NCBI GenBank assembly: GCA_046328995.1
Contig: JAXLVN010000001.1
Coordinates: 434,001 to 498,000, forward strand
DNA: 64,000 bases
Source: JADJXV01 sp046328995
Lineage (GTDB): Bacteria; Bacteroidota; Ignavibacteria; Kapaibacteriales; UBA961
Direction: 5' to 3'
The translations under genes were made by a program, and so were the position numbers. How positions within the stretch are numbered: the stretch's first letter is position 1; each line of letters begins with the position of its first letter. The notes under the pieces were generated by a model. It made no database searches and was not told the DNA's origin. It saw only the letters and a list, made by a program, of their open reading frames with translations. Positions 41,515 to 50,161 of this stretch are shown here, one piece after another.

Positions 41515-44500
41515 TTATACTTTGAAGCTTTTTAAAAAACAAGATAAATCTTGTTTTGCTTCTTCCTCAGAAGGGATTATAATCTTATTAATATTGCTTT
41601 CTATTAGGTTTATTGCAGTATCTAAAGTGGTTCTTTTAGCAATAATATCAATTACATATCTTGTAAATTCAATTTTTGAGTCTTTTATCATTGGTTGTAC
41701 CCACACCCATCGTAACAAATCAAATAGAAAATATACTAGTGATTGTGCATCAAGAGTATTATCATACAATGTTAACAAACATAATTTTACATCATCTGTG
41801 AGTACATATTTTGAATCATAAATTATGTGCCTTATAACATTTTGTTCAATCGCTATTCTATAATAATTGAGCTTTATTAGCAATACTGTACACCTACAGT
41901 ATTCTTTGAAATCAATTAAAGATAATTTTAGTAACTTTCGTAAATAAGGTAAAATATATGTTGACTCTTTTCCAGTAAATATTTTAGAAGTATTTCTTAT
42001 GCAATGGTCGTCGCTATAAACAACATATTTCAAATTTTTTGATAGAATTAACTCACTACTTTCCATTCCGAGAGCACCTTGAATTTTTGAATTTTCATTT
42101 TCACTTTTATCAAACATCATAGTGTATTGCCCCACTATCTGGCACTTGTTATTAATGAAGCAAAGTATTTCATCAATGTGATTTAACTCTTGTTTATGAA
42201 ATTCAGGCAGAGTTTCTGTCATTATAACCTCATTTTGAGAAATAAATAGACTTCTGCTTCCTTCATTGGCATTATTAACCATAGACTCACGAATTACTTG
42301 AAGTTCTTCCCATCCGCTCCGAGAAACGGATATCGATTTGAAAACCCTTGGCAGATTATTAAGAAGATTTAGCTTATGAATTAAGAAAAAACTATGTAAA
42401 GAAATAAGGACGTCCACTTGCTTTTCTAATATTTTATCTTCTAAAATATATTCATCTCCAAAAAAATCACATAACCATACTTTTAGTTTTGAATCTTGTG
42501 AAGTTATAATCTGCCAAGAGATAAAATTATCCTTACGCAAAGCAACTGATAAGAAGGATATGGGGAATTTATTGAGATTATAAGTATCAACTATCTTTTC
42601 ATAATAAGATTTATCAAATGAAAAATTTTCTATCAGAAATGTTTTAATTTCATCTGGATCAGAAGGGAAAGTAAATTCTTGTAATGTCTTACTATCTTTA
42701 TGTTTATGTTTATAAGTCTGTACTATTTTTTGGGCAAACAGTCTGTGTTCTTCAAAAACAAATTGATTAATTAAAGGGAAATGTATATTCAAATACCAAT
42801 CAACACAATCTTGATCTTCATTCGATAACTCGATAGCTCTTTGTGCATAGCTTAATGAAGTATTGATAGATTCTTCATCAAATACAGTCAAGTATATTTT
42901 TTTGAAGACTTCGCTACATAATTGCAGAAAAAGAATATTTGTTGAAAGTCGAGGTTCTGCAATTTCTATTAGTTCTTTAATTTCAGTGAAAAGTCTCAAA
43001 GAAAATAAATTCCAACACCATAATTCTACAGCCTTGATATTACTAAAATCAATACTGTACAACCATTTACATATTAAGGCGCTTGCTTCATATTCCTTTA
43101 CATTATAGAGTGCAATAGACTCAATCTCTTTCCACTCTTTAATTTTTGATCTGTGGGGCTCTATTTCTTGACAAATTTGAATGCACTTCATAAATTTATT
43201 CTGACTACATAGTAGCCGTAAGTAAATTATAATACCTGGATCAAATTGTAGCGTATCAAATAGTAATTCACCTAAGCTAATGGCTTCTTGTATATCGTCG
43301 AACTTATTACTTTGTGACAATAGTTCAAAAAGCATTCTGGGTATTATTGAGTATCCAATTGAAGTTGAATCCATTCCCATAGCTATACGTAAACATTTTA
43401 TTGCACCCTCATAGTCTCCAAACTTTAACAAAAAATCTGCTCTAATTTTATAAGCATATGGTAAATCAGGGAATTCATCTTGAATTTCTTTTTCAATTAA
43501 TTTAGCTTCTTTTATTCTTCCAAGTCTTATTAATGCTGAAACTTCTATTTCTCGTATTTGTAGGATATCATCATGGTTTAAATTTTTCATTAATAATATT
43601 TGTCGAACATCCAATAACACTATATCCGGATGTCCTTGTTCTACAAGAATATAGTTTTTCCACAATCGAAAAAACAGATCCTCACTATCTAATTTGTTTG
43701 CAAATTCAACAATTTCAATATTATTCCCTGTCTCACGAAATGCTCGAATTAGAAGCTGTAGATTTTCTTGATTTGAAGGATTTAGTTCATGGGCTTTACG
43801 TAGTGATATTTCTGCTTGAGTAAAATCTTGTTCCCAAAGTTTTAATCTTCCTTCCATATGTAAACATTTAAATAGGTTTTCTTCATCTTCATCATTAAGT
43901 ACTTTTCTTATTTTACCAATGCGCTGTTTTAGTTCTTTTAACAGAGCACTATCAAGTATTTTGTAAGTGTTAGTAGCTTGTAAATTTTCTTGAATCCTCA
44001 TTAATTGAATCTCAGCAATAATAATAAGGGAGTCTATATCTCCATCATTATCTTCTAAATATTTGTACGAACACTCTTCAGCATTCTGATAGTCCTGTAC
44101 TAAAGCATAACAACCTGCAAATTGTAAATATTCGCTTTGTATTATACTTTCAGGAACAGTACTTATCACCTTCCTACCTGCATCAATACCGTTCACAAGC
44201 AATTCAAGTTTGCAATTATACACATAGCCGATTGGATTTTGTGGATTCAAAGCTATTGCCTTTCGACTATGTTGTAATCCTAGAATATTATTATTATTTA
44301 AATGACTTATAACCGCTCTAATTCTTTCTTTTCCATCTTCTTCAATGGTATGAAGAAGCATCTCATATAAAGTTTGGATGTGTTCTTCACGAGGTATTGA
44401 GTAAGGGAGCCTTCCTTGGCAAACAGAAATTTGTTTTAAAACTGACAATCGAAATATATCTGGTTTTTGGTTCGACAAATGATTTGCGTTTAATGTATTA

Positions 44501-45081
44501 GCTCTTATCAATGCTTGCTTGATTTTACCCTCCTTAACAAGTATTTTAACTGCTTCTAATTCTCTATCGTCACCCCTCAATTCTGCAACCGTTTGACGTA
44601 CGTTCAGCTTAGAAGTATTAGCTATATGTCCAATAAGTAGAAGTTCACCGAAACTTAAAAATTCCGGTAATAACCGTTTTATTTCTTCTGCTATAGTCAC
44701 GAGTAGGGTTCTTACATTATATCCATCCTGATGAAATTCCCATGTGCCATAATTAACTAATTCTGCAATTACAATTATATCGCCGGTTGCATTTAGAACC
44801 AATTCTATAATCGTGTTCTTAAAGTCTTGGCATTTCTTTATATCATCTCTCTGAGGTTCCGTCATTGATAATTTTTCAAATGATCGGATAAGAACAGTAT
44901 TTAAGAATTTCAGTAACTCTGAATTGCAAATTTCTTCCGAGTTGTTTTTAATCTTGTCTCTTAGCTTTATAGCAATTTCGGTATTGGATGTGTAATTTCG
45001 TACCTTAGCGAGTAAAGTAGAAGCTAGATCTCCTAAGAAAGCATCAATAATTTTTGTACCTAATCCATCTGAGTCTGACAT
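41515..45081 (-). CDS. 1188-aa TPR protein with PIN-like nuclease domain
   Basis: The first 800 residues are almost entirely helical repeats of TPR type (for example A-E-I-S-L-R-K-A-H-E-L-N-P near 430). The C-terminal part, about 880-1060, reads as a PIN-like fold: Q-V-D-V-L-I-S-L-H-S, then S-G-W-E-E-L, then G-A-L-G-M-E-S and V-V-Y-S-D-D with paired acidic residues. PIN domains are metal-dependent ribonucleases. TPR-PIN proteins of this size are known from bacterial defence islands, where they may act in abortive infection. It is on the BREX strand, after the DUF2442 gene. AT-rich compared with BREX. The PIN call is by eye. Confidence 0.65.
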   Translation of the reverse strand: MSDSDGLGTKIIDAFLGDLASTLLAKVRNYTSNTEIAIKLRDKIKNNSEEICNSELLKFLNTVLIRSFEKLSMTEPQRDDIKKCQDFKNTIIELVLNATGDIIVIAELVNYGTWEFHQDGYNVRTLLVTIAEEIKRLLPEFLSFGELLLIGHIANTSKLNVRQTVAELRGDDRELEAVKILVKEGKIKQALIRANTLNANHLSNQKPDIFRLSVLKQISVCQGRLPYSIPREEHIQTLYEMLLHTIEEDGKERIRAVISHLNNNNILGLQHSRKAIALNPQNPIGYVYNCKLELLVNGIDAGRKVISTVPESIIQSEYLQFAGCYALVQDYQNAEECSYKYLEDNDGDIDSLIIIAEIQLMRIQENLQATNTYKILDSALLKELKQRIGKIRKVLNDEDEENLFKCLHMEGRLKLWEQDFTQAEISLRKAHELNPSNQENLQLLIRAFRETGNNIEIVEFANKLDSEDLFFRLWKNYILVEQGHPDIVLLDVRQILLMKNLNHDDILQIREIEVSALIRLGRIKEAKLIEKEIQDEFPDLPYAYKIRADFLLKFGDYEGAIKCLRIAMGMDSTSIGYSIIPRMLFELLSQSNKFDDIQEAISLGELLFDTLQFDPGIIIYLRLLCSQNKFMKCIQICQEIEPHRSKIKEWKEIESIALYNVKEYEASALICKWLYSIDFSNIKAVELWCWNLFSLRLFTEIKELIEIAEPRLSTNILFLQLCSEVFKKIYLTVFDEESINTSLSYAQRAIELSNEDQDCVDWYLNIHFPLINQFVFEEHRLFAQKIVQTYKHKHKDSKTLQEFTFPSDPDEIKTFLIENFSFDKSYYEKIVDTYNLNKFPISFLSVALRKDNFISWQIITSQDSKLKVWLCDFFGDEYILEDKILEKQVDVLISLHSFFLIHKLNLLNNLPRVFKSISVSRSGWEELQVIRESMVNNANEGSRSLFISQNEVIMTETLPEFHKQELNHIDEILCFINNKCQIVGQYTMMFDKSENENSKIQGALGMESSELILSKNLKYVVYSDDHCIRNTSKIFTGKESTYILPYLRKLLKLSLIDFKEYCRCTVLLIKLNYYRIAIEQNVIRHIIYDSKYVLTDDVKLCLLTLYDNTLDAQSLVYFLFDLLRWVWVQPMIKDSKIEFTRYVIDIIAKRTTLDTAINLIESNINKIIIPSEEEAKQDLSCFLKSFKV

Positions 45082-45269
45082 AATGACTTCCGAAAATATT
45101 TATAATTTATTAACAAGAGAACAACACTATAAAATAAAAATACAGAATATCTATTTCAAACATTGATAGTAGAGTAAAAGTAATTTTTAGGTTGACATTC
45201 AAAAGCCGGCAGTAATAATAAAATAATTAAATTAAATATCAACAGACTAATTGACATTAAGATCAACTC

Positions 45270-45524
45270 TTACCGCCCTATCCACCCTCCCTCCAAACTC
45301 AAAAAATCATCCAAATGATAAATAGTATCCAAATGCCTGAACAAAATCGTTCTATTATCGACAATCGTACATTGCTTACGCTGATTAATTCGTAAACGTT
45401 GAATTTCCGGGAAGTATTTCAGTGGTACGATCAATATCCTACCATCGGATAACTCGATGGTGATTTTACCGCGATGATGGAAGAGTAGGTTTCTGATACT
45501 CGTTTGAGCTGAATAGTCGACCAT
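45270..45524 (-). CDS. DUF2442-like small protein
   Basis: 84 residues with the family pattern S-D-G-R-I-L-I-V-P-L-x-x-F-P, then a strand pair and a C-terminal leucine-rich end (L-D-D-F-L-S-L). DUF2442 proteins are small beta/alpha proteins often paired with DUF4160 as toxin-antitoxin-like units; no partner is seen here. It lies about 85 bases after brxL on the same strand. Confidence 0.6.
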   Translation of the reverse strand: MVDYSAQTSIRNLLFHHRGKITIELSDGRILIVPLKYFPEIQRLRINQRKQCTIVDNRTILFRHLDTIYHLDDFLSLEGGWIGR

Positions 45525-45608
45525 AGCTAATCTCTATAGATATAAAGTAGTTTTCTAACTTTCGCTTCACGGACATGGAATGTATGCTTCAACTACACTC
45601 CCCCACTC

Positions 45609-47636
45609 TCATTCCAATCCCATCGCTTTAAAAGCTGCATCGACAGGATCAGAATATACAATCAAACTGAACTTTGAGATCAAGTCAATCGGGATTTTTC
45701 CTAATTGAGACATATCAATTGCCGGTATGAGCACCTTCTTCGCACCACTGTCTGCTGCAACTTGGAGGAATTCGCCTAAGTTGTCAGAGCCGATTATTGC
45801 ACCGCCAATACTCATCGAACCAAGCACGGCTAATTGTGGCTGTAATGGTCGATCGGCTACGCTTGATACTATTGACAAAAAGATTGCAAGTTCTAAACCT
45901 TTAATATTGCCTATGCCGTTCAAATCGCTTGACTTTAGATGAAATTCAAAATCACTATACTTCGCTGCTTGTGTAATACGATTGAGATTAGATCGAACAT
46001 AGTTCACAGCTTCTTTCATTTCCTCTTTGATTGCAGTTCCACCACCGAAACCCGTGTCTGTAATTTTACCATTTCCGGGCATTTTTTGAATGTCTAATCT
46101 AAATAATCCCTTATGCCCGGAATCTACATTGCTTGCCACCGCATAGACTGTTCCCGGCGGAAGGTCTCCTTCTGGTATCAACGATTTCCCTCCGCTTTCC
46201 GGTACTCCTACATAATGCTCTTCATTATCTTCAAGGTCTATGTAGCTAAAATGAACATCGTAAAACTCCATCCCGCCGATCTTCTTTAACTGCTCTTTAA
46301 CTCTCCTTCTCCCGATGAGAGCATATTCAAGACATCGTCGTAGCTCATCCTTAGTGAATTTCCCGTCAGGAAATAGTAGCTTTACCAATCCGCTGACTGT
46401 TCTTTTGACAGCTATCGAATCCCGTTGATTCAAGTCTTTACCTAATCGGAAATGCTTTGTTATGGCATCAGAAAAATTATACTTCCGCAGCTCGCGCAAG
46501 CATTCTGCATAATAATCGGAAATGAATCCGTACGCATTAGTAAAAAATTCTGGGCGCATTTTAGGAATTTCCCACCCCGGAAGGTAATGATGGAAACGAT
46601 CAAAAAAAGCAGAGTCAATCATTTCCTTGGGGAATGGTGAGAGCAAGTGACTTGTCTTGACAAGATTCTCTATCGAACCATTAATATTACCGACAAATAC
46701 CATCGAGGCATCGGCATTAATACTTTCTTTACCTCTGCTAAATGAACCGTTTGCCATGAATCCCTTCATGATCTGAACGCCGTCTTTATCCTTCATATTG
46801 ATTCCAGCTACTTCATCAAATGCCACGACATCCCACATTCCCACCAAGCCAACAGTACGTGAACTCAGATTGTAGAATAAATTTGCAACCGTTGTCTGTC
46901 CCCCTGAAATCAGAATAGAATATGGTGATATTTCATCATAGACATACGACTTCCCTGTTCCCCTCGGTCCCAGCTCACAGACATTATAATTCTTCTCAAC
47001 AAATGGTATCATTCTCGCCACTAAATGCCATTTCGTCGTCTCATCTAAATTTACCGGTTCCATTCCTACACTGCGACAGAGTACATCAATCCACTCCTCC
47101 AAGGTAAAATCCACTCGGTGACTAATGTAGTCGGTAATATCTGTCTCCGGCATCTGAATTGGCTTTAAATCAACAATTTTGAAGGGAGAATCCCTTGAAT
47201 TTTCATCGAACCAATACTCTAATGTCAGAATCGACCAGATACCTCCTCCTAACAGCTTTTCATATTTTCGAATGTACGTATCATCTATAATTACATTCCT
47301 GATATTAATATTCGAGAGTAGTCCCTCGTAACGGTCTTCTTTTTCATTCAATTTTGCTGATACCTTGTCAATTATCTTGTACCGTCCCTTCTGCTTAATT
47401 TTTGCCTTGACCTTCTCAGATTCATCGGGGCGAACATAGTTATCTGCCAATATTTGCTTCACTTTCAGAATACCATCCTGAATCGTAGCTTCGTCATCAG
47501 TCGCACAGTACATACCAAGTAAATACTCCAGCACATAGACAGGCACATTCGCGCCTTCTTTAATCTGCTTGGTTAAATCTTTCCGAACTACTTTTCCTGC
47601 AAAGGATTGGTTGAGTTTTGTGTCTAATGTATCCAT
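45609..47636 (-). CDS. brxL: BrxL, Lon-like AAA+ protein of type 1 BREX
   Basis: 675 residues, the usual length. The ATPase core has Walker A G-P-R-G-T-G-K-S at 223-230 and Walker B V-A-F-D-E-V near 269. The C-terminal third aligns with the Lon protease domain, ending V-L-I-P-A and V-Y-S-D-P. By eye the Lon serine and lysine are not kept: the D-G-P-S-A-G position reads N-I-K-G-L-E and the G-G-L-K position reads G-G-A-I. So peptidase activity is doubtful, in line with views that BrxL is a DNA-bound motor. Eleven bases follow pglZ. Confidence 0.92.
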   Translation of the reverse strand: MDTLDTKLNQSFAGKVVRKDLTKQIKEGANVPVYVLEYLLGMYCATDDEATIQDGILKVKQILADNYVRPDESEKVKAKIKQKGRYKIIDKVSAKLNEKEDRYEGLLSNINIRNVIIDDTYIRKYEKLLGGGIWSILTLEYWFDENSRDSPFKIVDLKPIQMPETDITDYISHRVDFTLEEWIDVLCRSVGMEPVNLDETTKWHLVARMIPFVEKNYNVCELGPRGTGKSYVYDEISPYSILISGGQTTVANLFYNLSSRTVGLVGMWDVVAFDEVAGINMKDKDGVQIMKGFMANGSFSRGKESINADASMVFVGNINGSIENLVKTSHLLSPFPKEMIDSAFFDRFHHYLPGWEIPKMRPEFFTNAYGFISDYYAECLRELRKYNFSDAITKHFRLGKDLNQRDSIAVKRTVSGLVKLLFPDGKFTKDELRRCLEYALIGRRRVKEQLKKIGGMEFYDVHFSYIDLEDNEEHYVGVPESGGKSLIPEGDLPPGTVYAVASNVDSGHKGLFRLDIQKMPGNGKITDTGFGGGTAIKEEMKEAVNYVRSNLNRITQAAKYSDFEFHLKSSDLNGIGNIKGLELAIFLSIVSSVADRPLQPQLAVLGSMSIGGAIIGSDNLGEFLQVAADSGAKKVLIPAIDMSQLGKIPIDLISKFSLIVYSDPVDAAFKAMGLE

Positions 47637-47647
47637 AATTGTCTATT

Positions 47648-50161
47648 TTATAAATCATCAAATTCATTGGTGAACGAAATTACCATTCGGTAAGGGAATT
47701 TATGCTTATATACTCTGAACTGATTTGTTCCTTCGTACTGTTCTTCCATTTTTAGGTACACGTCATGCCCTTGAAGCTTAGTCGCTTCGGCAGTAAACTG
47801 GAAGTTTTGTCTCTTCTCTCTTGCTTTAGTGTCGGTGTCCGTACTGTTAAACAATATCGTATGAACATCCGACAAGAGTCGCTCGTCAGCACTATAAAAT
47901 CCTACTTTAAGTTGACGAGAGTGTATTTTATCGCTAACAGGTTGTTTTTGATAGAAACTAACCGCAAATGTATTTCCGGTGATTTGGGTGGTGTTACTAA
48001 TAATATCTATTTCAACTTGATCAATATCATCAACTCTTGCCTTGTTGACTTCCAAAACCGGTACAACAATCTCCTGTAAACTCGCACCACCATGCACAAA
48101 CCGACTCCCCGCACCTTGTACCCTAATTCGGTTAATCGACTTTGGTATCTGTGCTTCAGTATCATCAGCAAATCCTAATGCTGCACCAGTCCACGATTGT
48201 ACGGAGCTGTGAGCTACCAAATTTTTCCCCAGCACAAATCTTCTGTTGCTTTTGAATATTTTACCAGCCGGTGTAAATCCTGTAAAATCAGTATCCTCCA
48301 GTCGATTGTGCTGATATAGATAGCCATGGTCAGACGTGATGATAGTATTATAGCCGTTCATGTTGTTGATATGCTTGAGAATACGGAATATATTCTCAAA
48401 TTCAGCTTCAGTCGCTTCAAATACTTTACCTTCTGATGTTTTGTCGTCCCCTGTTTTGTCAATATGATTACTATAAATATATATAACCTTGTACGGCTTT
48501 ATAAATTCACGACCCTCAGACTTGGCTTTCATTTTCAGGAAATCTTCGGCTGTGATGGCAATACTCCCCGAATATGTCTTTTGTAACACCTTGGTACGAT
48601 TAGGAGTACCCTGCGTACTTAGTCCATCGGCGAATACTTCATCAGTTGATTTGTCAAATGTCAATGCAGTATGCGGCAACAACGCCGCCATGCCTAATTG
48701 AGTATAAGAAGGCAAAGAACCCAACACTGCATTGAGCGAAGCCGTGTATCTTTCTTCTTTTACAATGCGTTCACGTAGCTCATCAGCAGATTCAAAGCGC
48801 AGAGCATCAGAAATGACCACAAAAACTCGGTTGTCCGTTTTGATGAATGGTGCTACCCATTGCCCGTAGAATTGCTTTTGTTTGACGACAGACTCAATAC
48901 TCCATGAATTCATTTCATCTATAGTAGCTTGCCATGTATCGCCAAGTTTTAATAAATATGAATTACCGTATGCCTTTTCTATGGTCGAAGACAAACTCTT
49001 GAGAATAGATTGATCTTCTGCCTTCTCACTCAAATAAATATACTTACGGTAATATCGATCAATTTTATACCACTGTTTTACGTATTTCTCGAATCCATCA
49101 CCGGGTGATTGAATGGTCAGATTCATATTGCGAATTTCATCCAGTAGATGGGCGGCATTGCTTAATGCCTCGTATATCATGGAGTATTCGGAAAAGAAAA
49201 ATTTCAGTCTCCTTTTTTCAATCCAACTTTGTATCTTATGATTGGGCAACGTGTTATGCAAGATATGCTCTTTGATGCCATGTATGATTTTTAAATCCAG
49301 AATGCTAAATGTATCTGCCTCTAACAATCTTTCGGTATCGTGATGTTCTATGGCATCGACTATTCCCAAATCACTTTCAAACCTTTTACTCCAATCTTTA
49401 TAAACTTTCCTGAAATTTGTATTTTCCTTCCATCTGTTTACAAATAAATAAGCGTCTTTATTGAGTGTACTTATGCCTGAATGGATACTGCGGTCGAAAT
49501 TATCTTGTATCAACTTCAACACAAAGTCCTTGACAGTTGCAGTGATAGGTTTGTATCTATATTTTTTTTCAAGCTCTTCCCATAGATATTGATTCAAGTT
49601 GTATTTCACTATTTCATTGAATTTGTTCTGCTTGCCTTTAAATGCTTCCTCAAATAACGCGTAAAGCACCTTGTCCCACTCCGGCTCTGATCCACAAAGG
49701 ATTGATAGCATTTTCAACCGAATACTACCGTCTCGATCATCCGGCTCAAGTAACAACTTTAATGAATTCATATACGTTTCTTTCGCAAAGAACTCTTCAT
49801 GCTTTTGTATCAGCGGTTTAAATTCATGTGAAAGCTCTAAGTCCTGCAAATAGAGTGACGAAGGTTCAGTGTGAAACTCGTAATTGGATAATAGTAGATC
49901 AAGTAGCCAGTTTTGACCATCAGCGGGCTTGGCTGACTTCGCATACAATAAGTACTTCTGCTGAGGATGCTCGATAAGTAGTTGATATTTCAAAGTGAAT
50001 TCATTGTTATCAATCAGCACTTTCTCGACACCCGGCAATTGAATAGCATGAAACAAATCCGTCATCACAGCTTCCTCGTCGTACCAAAACACAAGACGAT
50101 GCTGTATAAAAAGCTTCTCCATTGCAGACTGTACTTTGTTGCTAATCGTGAATAATGTCAT
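47648..50161 (-). CDS. pglZ: PglZ, alkaline-phosphatase-fold BREX protein
   Basis: An 837-residue PglZ of the BREX type 1 subfamily. The phosphatase-like domain holds I-S-D-A-L-R at 450-455 and S-D-H-G-Y at 610-614, the two metal-site motifs of the family. The N-terminal 400 residues are helical, starting with the typical F-W-Y-D-E. PglZ is a core component of every BREX system and is needed for methylation and phage exclusion; its substrate is not settled. The ATG overlaps the stop of the DUF262 gene (ATGA). Confidence 0.92.
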   Translation of the reverse strand: MTLFTISNKVQSAMEKLFIQHRLVFWYDEEAVMTDLFHAIQLPGVEKVLIDNNEFTLKYQLLIEHPQQKYLLYAKSAKPADGQNWLLDLLLSNYEFHTEPSSLYLQDLELSHEFKPLIQKHEEFFAKETYMNSLKLLLEPDDRDGSIRLKMLSILCGSEPEWDKVLYALFEEAFKGKQNKFNEIVKYNLNQYLWEELEKKYRYKPITATVKDFVLKLIQDNFDRSIHSGISTLNKDAYLFVNRWKENTNFRKVYKDWSKRFESDLGIVDAIEHHDTERLLEADTFSILDLKIIHGIKEHILHNTLPNHKIQSWIEKRRLKFFFSEYSMIYEALSNAAHLLDEIRNMNLTIQSPGDGFEKYVKQWYKIDRYYRKYIYLSEKAEDQSILKSLSSTIEKAYGNSYLLKLGDTWQATIDEMNSWSIESVVKQKQFYGQWVAPFIKTDNRVFVVISDALRFESADELRERIVKEERYTASLNAVLGSLPSYTQLGMAALLPHTALTFDKSTDEVFADGLSTQGTPNRTKVLQKTYSGSIAITAEDFLKMKAKSEGREFIKPYKVIYIYSNHIDKTGDDKTSEGKVFEATEAEFENIFRILKHINNMNGYNTIITSDHGYLYQHNRLEDTDFTGFTPAGKIFKSNRRFVLGKNLVAHSSVQSWTGAALGFADDTEAQIPKSINRIRVQGAGSRFVHGGASLQEIVVPVLEVNKARVDDIDQVEIDIISNTTQITGNTFAVSFYQKQPVSDKIHSRQLKVGFYSADERLLSDVHTILFNSTDTDTKAREKRQNFQFTAEATKLQGHDVYLKMEEQYEGTNQFRVYKHKFPYRMVISFTNEFDDL

